Shown in pieces: positions 12,440 to 26,000 of a stretch of 64,000 nucleotides of DNA (position 1 is its first letter; each line of letters starts with the position of its first letter). The stretch is from contig CM075778.1 in the NCBI GenBank assembly GCA_037974665.1, forward strand, positions 9,599,001-9,663,000. Direction: 5' to 3'. The position numbers and the translations under genes were made by a program. This stretch comes from Ehretia macrophylla. Lineage: Eukaryota; Streptophyta; Magnoliopsida; Boraginales; Ehretiaceae. The notes beneath the pieces were generated by a model. It made no database searches, was not told the origin of the DNA, and saw nothing but the letters and a program-made list of their open reading frames with translations.

Positions 12440-13200
12440 TGGTACTGCCAAATAGGACATTAATCATATTGTTCACCAATGCCCGTATACCCACCAAGTT
12501 TGGCAACAACTTATTCCTTCTTTTTGGAGTAATGCATTTTTTCACTTAAGCTGGAATGAATGGATTACCAGTAACCTTAAGAGTACCTTCATGCTGTTTG
12601 ACATTAATTGGAATATCTTGTTTAGGATTGTTGTTTGGTTTTTCTGGAAGTGAGGGAATAAGTTTTTTTTTAAAAGTAGTACAATTCAACAGACTCATCT
12701 CTTGATTTCTAAAATCATCAATTATCCAGTGATTGAAGCTTGGAGGTACCATGAAAAAATATATTTGTTCCGCGAAATATGGTGAATATCGGATGAGAAT
12801 AACCTTTACAAGGGTTTTAACTTTATATTCATGACTATGCTAAAGGGAATCACGGATATGCCAGAGCTAGTGGTATTATTCGTGATCATGGTTGGATTTG
12901 GATTTTCGGATTTTTTGCCAATCTTGGCATTGCTTCTTACATCAAAGCATAAATTACTGTCGCTTGGTAAGGTCTTCATCTTGTTAATAAACTAAACAAT
13001 GAAAACCTACTTGTGGAAACTGACTCTATTTACACTTGCTCGCTCATCAATGGTTGGGGAAAATACACAGCTCGCTTAAACTTATGGTTGAGAACTATCA
13101 ATCTATATTGCATCGGCATGATGGTTATAGTTTGTTACACGAAATAGGGTATTCCTTATTCGATGTATTCTATTCTCTTTCTTCTTCTTTGTGCCCAACA
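12440..13200 (+). mobile_element. Truncated L1-type LINE: zf-RVT and RNase H end of ORF2
   Basis: Plus-strand frames give the end of the reverse-transcriptase zinc-binding region (INHIVHQCPYTHQVWQ near 12465, the usual H-x-x-x-C-P-Y pattern) and, from about 12850, an RNase H-like segment with SGIIRDHGW, NLGIASYIKA and LLVETDSIYTC. These are typical of the C-terminus of plant L1 ORF2. The frame is interrupted by stops and shifts and everything upstream is missing, so this is a 5'-truncated dead copy. It lies immediately after the LTR-like fossil. Confidence 0.7.
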
Positions 13201-14022
13201 ATGAGTTTTGTAATTAAAATACGGGAAAACCCAATTAATTCCCATCCCGAGCTCCAAATTCAATGCAAAAAAAAAGTATCTTATTAGCATATTTCTAGTG
13301 AAAAGGAACACGAGATGCGGGACTTTCAGTAAAAATATAAAATAAATGTAGAAAGATGATTATAAAATAGTTTGATTTTTGTGTTTGTCTCACTGCAAGA
13401 TGAATGTGCTTTTGAAACTGTAAAGAATTGGTAATTGATAAATTGATTTTTTTTTAATTCCATTTGTCATCAAGAAGTACGTTAAAAGTTATGAAACTCG
13501 CTAATAAACTTATTTCATGCAAACTTTTATTGAAACTAGAGGTATAAAATTTTTACCACCAAATGCTAAATAATTTTGGTGCCTTCAAGTATGATCCAAC
13601 CCAACTAGTATAACTTTTTCCAAGAGAAAGCAAGTTACTTAAGAAGTACACAATTTGATTATTGAATAATTTAATTGAAAAAAAGAGGAAAAAACAATAT
13701 TTGGCAAAAGAATCAAAGGACCAACAATATACCACCATTCGACATAACCTCTTGGACCCTGTATGCCATCTACATGATGAACAAAACAGTTTGAGCTCAT
13801 TCTTTTGTTTGCTTTGTAAAACACAAAATGTACTACAAATAGTGGGGACAATTTTGAGGAATAGAGGAATGTTGGGCTCAGTTTCAGAATTTCTCAATTT
13901 TGAGTTCACGTGATGTAGGATCCACGTAAAATGGTCCTACACCTTTCAAAGTTAGGCAAGCATCATATGTTAGTGGTTAGTTGATGGAAGTTGGATTCTC
14001 TCATAATATAATATTGTTATTA
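13200..14022. other. Spacer without a recognisable gene
   Basis: AT-rich sequence. Overlapping frames on both strands at 13553-13913 have no family resemblance and are not supported as genes. The final 60 bp resemble the dispersed repeat seen in the 50-51 kb array. Confidence 0.5.
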
Positions 14023-14033
14023 ATAAAATTAAT

Positions 14034-15268
14034 GGGTAATTTTGTTTGACACCCTGCACTTTTTATAAATATGACTTAAATCTCACACTTTTTAATATAT
14101 GAGTGTTACACCTCTTCCTCTAATGATATGTTAGTTTTTCCGTTAGAAATTTGATAAAAGCCATTTTTGCCCTTACTATGTGAGAGAACCAATAAATACC
14201 CAAAAGTTCTTATTTAACTACTTTTTTTATATATATATATATATTCATATCATTGAACTATGCAAATATGTCATGAAAGAGAGACATGCAATAACTAGTA
14301 AAAGACTTTGGGCTAACTTTAACCAACTTCAAGATCATGGTCAATATTCATCTATTTTGCATCTTATAATCAACAAATGATTATTGTTCATGTGGTAAAT
14401 AAGCTTGTATAATTGTGAGTAGTATATGAGAAATATATATGTTGTTGGCCTAATTAGCATCACTCTTAAGTCACAATATCTTTTATTTTGAGTCGATCAA
14501 ATCAAATTCACATCACTTTACTTCGAATTTTGTGGATCTTAATTCACATTGTAAAAAAAATGAAAGCAAATTAATGAAGATTTTATCAAACTTTTGAGAG
14601 CTCAAGGTTAGCTAAATTGATAGGCCAGCTCCCTACCATTTTTATTGTGAAACTTTGTTTTGTTTTGCTATCTTCCTTTTCTTTTGACACGTAAAATTAA
14701 GAAATATTTAATTAACGAAAAGGTCAAATGACATTTTGCTGACATTCCATAAATTTCCAAGTTGAGTATTTGAGTATTAAAAAAAAATAAAAAAGTTGAT
14801 ATCTCCATGACTTAAGACATGAATCTCATTGTAGTGTTGGTAAAATCAAAATAGAAGTACACACACACACACACATATATATATATATTTAAAGACAAAC
14901 AAATAACTGAATTTCATAAATGAAATGAACAAAGTCTTAACAAAGAAATGCGGAAGAAAGTAACAAGCCTAAACCCCGAACAAGAAGAGTAAATGCGAAA
15001 CCGCAACCAATTACAAAAAAACCACAAGAAGTGATCATTCTACGACATCTAACTATACAAATAGAAAAAAGTGTAGTTAAATATGCACTTTTGGGTATTT
15101 ATTGATTATCTTATATAGTAAGTGTAAAAATGCTTTTATCAATTTTTTAACAGAAAACCTAACGGATCACTAGCAAAAAGGGGTATGACATTCGTATATC
15201 AAAAAGTGTGGAATCTCTCATATATTAAGTAACACTTATCAAAAGTGAGGGCGTCAAACAAAATTACC
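14034..15268. mobile_element. Non-autonomous Mutator-like element with long inverted repeats
   Basis: About 190 bp at the left end (14034 to about 14222) match the reverse complement of the right end (about 15070-15268). The outer match begins GGTAATTTTGTTTGAC and the inner one includes CAATAAATACCCAAAAGT. The element is flanked by ATAAAATTAAT at 14023-14033 and 15269-15279, an 11-bp direct repeat that would include the usual 9-bp MULE target duplication. The 850-bp interior has no transposase frame and ends in an AC/AT microsatellite (about 14862-14888) and A-rich sequence. Confidence 0.75.
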
Positions 15269-15432
15269 ATAAAATTAATTGTGGTGGTGTGATAAAATAA
15301 TATAGATCATTGAATATAAGAATGAAATAACTGTATTATTAATAAAATTAATTATGGCGACGTGATAAAATATAACATAGGCCATTGAATATAAGAATGA
15401 AATAATTTTATCAATATTGAATATAAGGATTA
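15269..15432. repeat. Imperfect tandem repeat of about 75 bp next to the MULE
   Basis: The unit, ATAAAATTAATT followed by a GTGGYG-like stretch and CATTGAATATAAGAATGAAATAA, occurs twice, with a partial third copy. The 11-bp duplication flanking the Mutator-like element is the beginning of this unit, so the element may have inserted at the edge of an existing repeat. Confidence 0.65.
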
Positions 15433-15457
15433 AATAATCATATCAGTACTTCATTAC

Positions 15458-15652
15458 TAGGGGCGGAACAAGAATTTTAAAATTAGAGGGGTTAAGTTTT
15501 AAATAAGAACATTAATGACAAGAGAAAAAAAATAAAAGGATCGTTAATTTATTTTTAACGATATTATATAAATTTTTTTAATGATAATACATAAACTAAA
15601 AAAAAAATAAAAAAATCTTACAGATAGGAGACCCTACTTAGCTCCGGCCCTG
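15458..15652. mobile_element. Short hAT-like MITE
   Basis: The left end is TAGGGGCGGAAC and the right end on the opposite strand is CAGGGCCGGAGC, a pair of ends common in plant hAT-like MITEs. The 8-bp flanks TTCATTAC and CTCTTTAC match at six positions. The interior is A-rich and non-coding. Confidence 0.5.
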
Positions 15653-15659
15653 CTCTTTA

Positions 15660-16960
15660 CTATTGAACTTATTGATAATGTTATTGTATTATTAAGAAAT
15701 CTCAATCCGAGTTAATTATTCACACGCGCGCCTTTGGACGCTGTCGTTAAGCCGCCTTCTTTCCGAAAGAATAATGGGACGGTCAGTGGGCACCACAAGG
15801 TCGGTGCAGGGACGCCTTTTGGCTTGTACCACTCAGATCCATGCCTTTATGTGTATTTTTATTATTTTTACAGGGACTTTATGAAAAGGAAAATAAAAAA
15901 GTATTGGTTTATTTGTCATGACAAATAAAAATTATCTCACTTTTTTTTTTCAAAATATTAATGTAAAATGAAATAGAATTTTTTTCATGGTCAAGAGAGG
16001 TGGAAATAGGATATGTACATGGAGAAATTCCACGTATATTTTTTTAGCATTTTCAATTTCAAAAAATAATTCTATCATGTTTGTTGATGATAACCAAGTA
16101 AAATAGATAATGCAAAAACATTATGACCTTTGTGACTGTTACAATTTTAAATTTATTTATGTTTGAAGTTGTCAAATTTCAATAATTATACCTTCATTTG
16201 TTTGTCGTAAAATAATTTACTGATAAAAAATATATATTTTTTTAAAATAAAATATTTTGTAACCTAATATGACAACTTTAATAATCTTACTTATTTTTAC
16301 ATAACCCGAATAAATCTATAGATGAACTATCATCTTTGACCAAAACAAATAATAAAAGTAAAATGTCACAATGATTATTATCTAGGAAAAAAATAAAGGC
16401 TTTGGATCCCTCATTTTGCAAATGTATTACATGTCACACTTTGGTGAGCCCATGCACAATCTTGGAATTTGTGCCCATCCAATATCTTTTTCATTTGGAG
16501 AATAAAAGAAAAGCTTTTTCTTGGGAGAATACTTCAAATATAGAATACTATTCTATCTTTTCCTTTTCCCTTTTTTTTCAATTAATTATAAATTATGAAT
16601 AATTAACTCTAATAAACCAAATTTTAAGTTGTATATTTAATTTCAATAAACCCATCCCAAGTCCCAACTCTCTTTTTCTCCCGTTTATGAATTTGAATCT
16701 CACATAACGATGCAATATTATAAGAGATTGTAATAATATGATATTATAAGATATCTAATAACAATAAATTATATAATAATATAATAATGCTGTTATAATT
16801 ATAAAAATAGTTTATTATTTTCTAAATTCTTGTAACGTTTGTAATATGATAGAGAAAATACTCGGGAATCCAAGTCCTTTACCTATTCACCTTTTTAATA
16901 ATCATCAGACAGTCAAGCCCGCTTTTAAAGACGCGCACACACAGCAACATAAAGGAAGCG
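15660..16960. other. Spacer upstream of the RHD3-like gene
   Basis: AT-rich sequence without a gene. Part of 16690-16800 resembles the dispersed repeat family of the 50-51 kb array. The promoter of the downstream gene should lie in the last few hundred bases; no TATA box could be assigned with confidence. The 5' UTR probably occupies about 16940-17078. Confidence 0.45.
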
Positions 16961-17078
16961 TGCTCTGCTGTTAATGCTCTCTCCATTCGATTCGAGATCG
17001 TAAATTATCATCAAATTCTCATCATCATCATCTTCGTTCTTCAATTCAGCGATCCTCGTTTCCATCACTGCTTCTCAA

Positions 17079-20000
17079 ATGGGTAATGCTCTGATCCATC
17101 TGATTTTTTTCCATTTAATTTTGACCCTAAATTTTATGATCTGCTTTTATTGTTTTAGGTAATTAATTTTCGATGATTGGTTAGGGCTTTATTTACTTAT
17201 TCATTTAATTGAATTGTTTAGTTTACTTAATTGAACTGAAGTGCGTTTCGGGTCTATGCTTGTAGTAATTTTGCTTAATAAAGTTTGAAGCTTTACGCTT
17301 CATTTTGCTTAATTCTGCAATTGGTTGTTTGAAATTGATCCTAATTGAACGGTTAGGGTTTGGTCAATTACTGAACAAGTTTTGCTTGCTGAAAATCTGG
17401 GTCTTTTTTATCAGCGTTTGTTGTTGCCCCAGCCCTGAAACCTCGGAGAGAACCGTGTTGTAGGCTAGAGAATAACTGTTTCGGCCAAAATATTACTAGG
17501 GCCAAAATGTTTAATGCGGGTTATTACTTTGTTATTAAGCCACCAATGTGGGACATCATTGCTTAAGCTTGAATTTTTGTTATATTTTGGGCTTTTTAAG
17601 AATTTTGGCTATGTTACTCTTAAAAGAGAACTATTTAGATTCTGTTTGGCTTAGCTCTGAAAATTTTAGCATTTGAACTATAGAACTTTCTACAGTAGAG
17701 TTTTGGTTAGAAGTGCTGTTGAATAAAAGCCGTTAGTTGTTTGGTGTATGTTGTGCATTGCTGGGTTTTTAGAAATTTCTGAGCAATGTTGGGTTTTCGA
17801 AAATATGGAGGGGCATATTTTTGAGAAAGAAAAAGAACTTCCCACATTTTATTGAAACAGTTTTGCAAAAGCCTTTTTGAAGAGTTCCAATTTGGAGCTT
17901 CTTATTTTTTAAACTTTTTTTTAGCTTTAACTTTTACCTAAAAGCTCTTTAGAAAATGGGCCAAACAACTGAGCTTTTAAACTCATAAGAAGCGCTTTTA
18001 AGTATCTAAAAGTTAAGCCAAACAAACCTATAGTTGTTGATAATGACTGAAATGAAAAGAGAAAAGGCATTTTTTGGTATGTGGAATCTTGAAAAGGGAA
18101 AGAAAAACAAAATAAAGCAATGAAAATAAAAGATAAAAGAGCATGGGTGATTGAGCCAATGCGTAATGTTTCTGTAGCTGAGCTTATGTTTGTATATTCT
18201 TGAAGTAAATAGTTTATTATGGGTTTTAGAAGCTTTATATATCACGTTGCAAGCGTCTCGTGTACCAAATAGATTTCTTTTCTTTTCTGAAGTGCAATTT
18301 GTTCTGGTTAAGCTCTCCATATAGTTTATGCTAATGAAATTCTCCTTTTCTCCAGATGATTGTTGTTCCACTCACCTCATTGAAGGGGATGGAACTTTCA
18401 ACGTTGCTGGACTCGACAATTTCATGAAGGAAGTCAAACTGGCAGAGTGTGGGCTTTCTTATGCTGTAGTCTCTATTATGGGTCCACAGAGTAGTGGTAT
18501 GATTCTTCCCCTTCAATTGTAAACCAAGGATTTTGGTTGCGTCTCACTGATTCAGTGTTAGTGTAATTTTAGCAGACTTGAGTAAAGTGTTTCGCATCAA
18601 TTAAGAATGCTTTAAGCTTTTCCCTCTTTCTGTTGCTTTGTCTTCCCCCCTTCTAGTCTCTATGAAAGCACTGACTCTTCGTCTTCGTGTTTTCTTTTTT
18701 TAATATAGATTAGATTTTTGGGGAGTACTACTCTCATTAATGAATTGTATGCTTGTGCTTGTATCAGTATCACCCTTGTGTACGTTCTTTATCCAACTAA
18801 TTTGCCTATATGATGCCAACAGGGAAGAGTACTCTATTAAATCATCTATTTCGAACAAACTTCAGGGAGATGGATGCCTTTAAGGGGAGGCATGTTTCTT
18901 TAAACTTGATCATTATGTCTTCCATTTCCTTTGTAAACTTAATTTAAGCAATATAATGTTTTTGTTGCCAGGTCTCAAACCACAAAAGGTATTTGGTTGG
19001 CCCAGTGTGTAGGGATTGAACCTACCACTCTTGTAATGGATTTAGAGGGCACTGATGGAAGGGAACGTGGAGAGGTGCTGTTGAAAAACTTATAATTTAT
19101 GAGACCAACATTTCCTCATGATTGTTGCCATTCATGGTTTTATTTTTGTGATATTAGGAGCTTGCAATAGTACTCTGTGAGTCTGTGATTTGCTGGATTA
19201 TTACCTGGACCCCGCTTTTCTTGATCTATCACAAATCTAAGCTAGCTGTAGAATTTAAACCTGTTGCTTAATTAGTTCTCACTCTAAAATCTGTTTATGA
19301 GGCGGCATGGCTATATTTGTATTGCTTTCTCTTTCTCTCTCTCTCTCTCTATCCGTCCACCCCCCACCCCCCACCCCCCCTCGGGGAGCAAATGTGCATG
19401 AATATTTAGTGGGATTGGATGTTTTCCTGAACTATATGTCCTATTTGACCCTTCACTTGCATCTTGGAAATGCTTACTTGCTTGATACATGTAATACGAT
19501 CTTTTTCCATTTTACTTCACTAATTTTAAAGTGAGAATCGTTTTGTATTATGTCTTTGCACGAGACATTTGATTCTGTACAGTTTTTGCTCCATATGTGA
19601 ATTAAAGTCAGTATTAGTTTTAAATAAAAAAAAAAAAGTCAGTATTATTTTCCTCGTGTTTGGGAATGCATTTATCATGGCAAAGATTATTGCATCCTGG
19701 ACTTATCAGATATAAGGCATGCTTACTGATTCTGAGGTTGTGTTTCTGTTTTTTTCATTTTATTTGTGTTTGATCAATTAAGTGACAGAATGAAGAAGAA
19801 AGACAAATAATGTTGTCTTCACCGTTTCTCATCCATTCTTCATGATGTTTTCAGGATGATACTGCATTTGAGAAGCAGAGTGCCTTGTTTGCCCTTGCTG
19901 TTTCAGATATAGTGCTCATAAACATGTAAGTTTGTTTCTAGCACAAACAAGATATCTATTTGGAAATTGTAATTTTATAAAAGTTTTTGCATGGCTTGAT

Positions 20001-23000
20001 TGTTTATAGTTGTATATACCATTCAGGTGGTGTCATGATATTGGCCGTGAGCAAGCAGCAAATAAGCCTCTTCTAAAAACTGTGTTCCAGGTAACTTATG
20101 AGCACCTTCACTATATAAGCAGCTATGTTGATTTTCTATTGCTGTACTGATCTAGCTTTATGATGACAGGTTATGATGCGATTGTTCAGTCCACGTAAAA
20201 CAACTTTAATGTTTGTTATACGTGATAAAACAAGGGTATGTTTTCCCGCTTCTTCCATGAAACAAAACCTTAATTTTCTGAGTGTATGTTTATCCCATAA
20301 AGTGAGACTATTGTAAGCTGGACTGAAGTTTTCTATTTTTTTTGTATAGACACCTTTGGAAAATTTAGAACCTGTTTTGAGGGAAGATATTCAAAAGGTA
20401 AAGTATGTTGTGCTTCATTGGACCTGCCTTACAATTTAGTTGATTTCTGAGCCTCTTGCTTATATACTTTTTCCTTGCTTATATACTTTTTCTTTTTCCT
20501 TTTCTGTTTGCTGTAGATATGGGATTCTGTTCCTAAGCCACAAGCTCACAAGGAAACCCCTCTAAGTGAATTTTTTAATGTAAGATTCCATTTTGTAGAA
20601 GATAAGCTCTCTTATTTCCTTGATGGTCTGTTTGTTGACTATAGGGTAACGTAACTTATTTATTTCTGTTTCAATTGATTAAATGGCCAGGTTGAAGTTG
20701 TTGCCCTTTCTAGTTTTGAAGAGAAGGAAGAACAATTTAAAGAGCAGGTACTTACTCTGTTAAGTTTCCAAATTTAGATTTTGCTTCAGATGCTGTTTGT
20801 TCAATGCACTTGGCACCATTCATTGGCCTTCATTTGCATCTTAGATTTGTTTCAAACAAAATTACTGCTTTCAATTGGTGAATGTTGGAATATTGATTTT
20901 TGTTCTTTCCTTGTGTGTATGGTCAGGTGGCTAATCTAAGACAGCGTTTCTTTCATTCTATTGCACCTGGTGGACTTGCTGGAGATAGGAGGGCTGTAGT
21001 TCCAGCATCAGGCTTTGCCTTCAGTGCACAACAGATTTGGAAAATTATTAAGGAAAATAAGGACTTGGACCTGCCAGCTCACAAGGTTAGGAATTGAAAT
21101 TCATTCTGTAGGTTGTGGTCCAAAATTTTACCTTGAGTTTTGTGATTAAAGTGTCTGTCGTAATTTTATTTGTAGGTCATGGTAGCTACTGTACGGTGTG
21201 AAGAAATTGCCAACGAAAAGTTTAGTTCTTTTGTTATGAATGAGGTACCTGATGGTTTTCATAAGTGCAAATCTTCTTTTTTAATATATGTCCAGTTTCT
21301 TAACATCATGATTTGCTTAACTTTATATGGTTTATAATTTTTGTAGGAATGGCGACAACTAGAAGAGGCTGTACAATCTCGTATAGTCCCAGGTTTTGGG
21401 CAGAAGCTCAGTTCAATACTCGAGACTTGTCTGTCAGAGTGAGTACGTTTCTCTTAGTGAAGTATGTGTGTTTCGGCCCCATTACTCAGCAACAGATTCT
21501 TGTTGATTCTAAATTTAATCTAGGATTTTGATAGTCAGCTAATAGATCACCAAGCCTAAGTATGCTTGAAGCTTGTAGTTGTTTTCTTTCTTGGTGCACT
21601 GTTCTTTGTAAAGTATACTATAAAGATATGGGTCATGGGTTGTTTCCTTAGAATAATGCTATTATGAAGAACCACACCCAGAAAACTGGGGTATCTACCA
21701 ATTTTACAGCAGGAAAAGGGTCATGGTGTGTTCACTTGGAAAAATGTTAAGAAGAAACCACATTGTAGAAGAAGACTGGAGGAGGACCAATAAAATTAAT
21801 CTACTAATTTTCGGCAATGTTACTTTTCTATTCAATTATGCATAATTTAATTATATGTATGTGCAAGGGAGAAGTCTCCATATGAGCTAACTGGGCCAAG
21901 GAGGGATGTAAGAGAGAAGGAGAAGGAGACATAGTGGAGAACTATAAATTGAATTTAAGTTTTGCTCTGTAATCTGTGTACAGAGCTACAGAGAAGAGGG
22001 GGAGATCAATATGAAATTGGCATAAAGATCAAATTGAAATGAAGGACGGCCAATTATCTAAAACAAACAGATGAGATCACATGGCCTCAATAACACGACT
22101 TAGCTGATATCCCTTAATGGTCATTATTCACTTTATGTGTCTTACTGATAGTCCCCACATCAATGTTTCAGAATTTTTTTCTAGTGACAAACATCTTAAT
22201 GGAGGAGAATACAGATTAAAGACCGGAACAAGATGCTGCTGCTACTAATACATTTGTTAATTGGTTTAACGAAGAAAAGAATTATATCTTTTGTTTTGTA
22301 TATCTATCCACAGTTACTAAAATGATGTTAAGACAGTATTGTGTTTATGTAGCTGTATTTATGTGTATTGGGATTCTTCTTTTTCAGATATGATGCAGAG
22401 GCCACGTTTTTTGACGAAGGTGTTAGATCTGCTAAGCGGAAGCAGTTGGAAGAGAAATTGCTGCAAGTAATGTGCCCTTACTGTATTGGTGAAATCTAGT
22501 TTTGCTCTATGCTTTCTTTAACAAGTTTCACATGCATCAACTCTTTAGGTGGTCATTTAATTTATTTTATCTTATTCTGAACAATATGTCGGTGAGTGTT
22601 CTCATTCAGACTGTTAGATTGCTATTTTGAGAACTCTTCATGTTTTACATCTCTGTCACTAGAAACAAGTGATATCCTTAAGATAGGTATCATCTATGTG
22701 GGTTGCTGGTCCCTGCTCTTCCTAATGCCACAATTAGTCAATTAGGATGTTGAGAGTTTATGAAATACTTTCTTTTTGGATGACTTGTCTATGTCCCATA
22801 ATTAACATACAGAAAATAATTGTTCATATGTCTTGAACTTGTCTCTGTGTTAAGGATGCAGAAACATGTAAAAGATGTTGAGTTTGTATCTGTTGTTTCC
22901 TTTTAGTATCATCAGCAAAATGCCATTGTGTTCCTATGGCATATTGAAGGTTGTACATGGCCTTTTGACATATGCCTAGACTACTAGTGCATTGGAGTCC

Positions 23001-26000
23001 ATGCATAGTGAACTTGAACATATGACATGCATGACATTCATACTCCTGATGCGTATCCTACTTGCTAAGAACTGTGTGGCATAGGCAATTTATATAGCCA
23101 GACTATTCTATGCATAAAATTTTTGATGTATTACTAGAAACATTGGTAAGCAATATGCAAGTTATTTGTTGCATTACTTTCCTCATGGCTCATCTTTCAT
23201 GACTTGTTAGCTTGTCCAACCGGCTTATCAATCTATGTTGAGTCATCTGCGGTATGGAACTCTGGAGAGATTTAAAGAAGCATTTGATGATGCATTGAAT
23301 AAAGGAAAAGGTTTTGCTGCGGCTGCACGTGAATGCACTGAGTCTTTTATATCGCAGTTTGATGAAGGATGTATAGGTATATTTACAAGTATCAACTTCT
23401 TTTTTGTCATTAACATGCATATATGTCCATCGAGTTGACTGGCAGGTATCTGAGCAATCGTTTTATTTTTCTATGGGGATAAGTATGATTTCTTAGTAAT
23501 TTGTTTGTTGCTTTGACTTGGAAGTTACCTGTGACGTACTCTAGGTCCTGCCAGGGTCGGGGGTGGGAAAAGAGAGAGAATTGCCGTCTCTGCTGCTTCA
23601 CTTGAAAACTTAGTGAATGCTGACATTTTCTGATCATGTTGTAGTTGATGCTTATTGAAAAGCTTGAAAGTTTTTGATGGGGGCCTGAAAACAATCTCAC
23701 GTGGTATAAGATTTTTAAGATGCAAAAATTTATGGAGCCTAGAGTTGCTGAATTAAATTGTGCCTGTAATATATATATATATATATATATATGACTAGCG
23801 TTAGTCATAGCACTAATCATACAACCTTGTGAAAGGACAATATTATAGAATTTAGTCTCTCAACATAGATGACACTTCATATTTGATGTCATTTACCTCA
23901 CATGTTGCTCAAGTATTGACGGTACTTGGCATTGGATACAAGTATTATAGATGGAGGAGAGATGACTATGATCCCATTTATTAAGCCTGGTTGAATTATT
24001 GAAGCTGAAATTATAAACATATAAAGAAAGTAAAAAAACACTCTAGGATCTCATTATTATATTTTCGGAATTATGCTGACCATGGAAATACTTGATCTGC
24101 ACATGAAAGTAAGTCATATGCATCTGTTTTCTTCGTGGTGATCATAAGGACATTTTCTTTGATTTACAAAACAAGAATCTAAGTTTCTGATGGCAGATAA
24201 ACTGCATAGATAGTAGGGAGTTAGCATTATTTTTCCCCTTCTAACCATACTGTACCCATTACTTTACAGATGCCTCCATCAACCAAGCAAATTGGGACTC
24301 GTCAAAAGTGAGGGACAAGCTGCAGCGTGATATAGATGCACATATTGCTGAAGTGCGTTCTACCAAGCTGTCTGAACTTACAGGCTTTTATGAGGTAAGA
24401 AGTTTCTTAAATTGCAGACTCTGCAACCAGCTTCCTCTTTTGTTGCAGTTTAACTTTATTTAGCCTTTGCCCATGAGAACTTTATAAAATGTCAGGGCAA
24501 AAGCAAAGTAACTCTATGAAGAAATGTGGATATAAATTTTGGAGGAATGTGGGTATTAATTGTCTCATGTGCTGCTAATGGAATGTCAATAATTGTGGGG
24601 GAATATGTTGACTTTAGGCGATAATAGGTAGTTGAATTGGGAGGATACTGTGCTTTCCTCTGCTATAGGGTATAGGTGGTGTATTTTATCTTGCTTTCCC
24701 TCTGTCAAAAGTGTAGGCTCAGGTATATATAACACATGTTTTTACACTCTGTGGGGGGCATACATCAGCTGCTTCTGGTCCAAGACATTTTGCATTTACC
24801 TAGGGCTGTGAGTCACTTTGGGAAGCTTCTGATATCAATCCTTTTCTCTTTCTCATGCATAATTATGTGGTAAAATTTTCTGTGCAGATGAAGTTAAATG
24901 AAGCATTATCTGGACCTGTTGAGGCTCTATTAGATGAAGCTGGCGATGGTACATGGCCAGCAATAAGGAAGCTTTTACATCGTGAGACTGAGGCTGCTGT
25001 CTCTGGGTTTTCTGCTGCACTTTCTGGTTATGAGATGGATGAAGAAACCAAGGACAAGATGCTTTCGAGGTTGAAGGATCATGCAAGAGGAGTGGTTGAA
25101 GCGAAGGCACGAGAAGAAGCTGGAAGGGTTCTGATTCGTATGAAAGACAGGTATGACCTGCTGTTAGCTGGTTTTGACCTAGAATTGCGGCATGATTTGG
25201 ATTCTCCTTTCTTGAATTGTACTCATTGTAATTATATATTGGCAGGTTTTCAACATTATTTAGCCATGACTCTGAATCTATGCCACGGGTCTGGACTGGG
25301 AAGGAAGATATCCGAGCAATCACCAAGACTGCTCGCTCTGCTGTATGACATGCTTCATATACTGGATGAAATGCTTTGTTGCTTTATTTTGTTTCTATCT
25401 GTTAACCATTGTCTATGTTTTTTGCCCCCCAGTCTTTGAAGTTACTATCTGTTATGGTTGCTATTCGTTTGGATGAAGATGCTGATAATATCGAGAAAAC
25501 TCTATCCCTTGCTCTGATAGACAGCAAAGCAGGTGCTGCTGCTAACAAGAGCATCACATCCACCGACCCTCTTGCCTCAAGCACTTGGGATGAGGTAATT
25601 ATTTTTATTGCTTACTTGGTTCTCACATGAGCATGTGAATATCTTGAATTTTATTGATGTTCGACTTAAATTTGTTACAGCTGCCAATTGCCTGCCATTT
25701 GAATATGCATATGCGTACCATCCATTCATTTGGGATGCATATTGGGAAAAATTGAATGACTACTTATTGCTCTTTCTTTAAGCTTTTATGGTTGTACTTT
25801 TGCTCTTAGCTCCATCTGATTTTGCAATTCATGTTATTGACATCAAATTTTTATGCTAAGGATAGGCAGTCATTCATATGTATAGTGTGCACTTTGTGCA
25901 ATTTTAAGTAATCATTTCTACTATGGTTGAGTTAATCCATGAGACTCCTTATGGAGCCAAATACTTATGCTTGTTTTGTTGAATTTTCTGTCCCAGGTTC

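Noticed and set aside
13553-13913. Overlapping frames of 70-118 codons on both strands
   Set aside because: No codon bias, no family resemblance and no splice context. Chance frames are likely.
24853-25326. Antisense frame of 157 codons
   Set aside because: It is the exact shadow of RHD3-like exons 17-18, which are supported by family similarity and splice phases.
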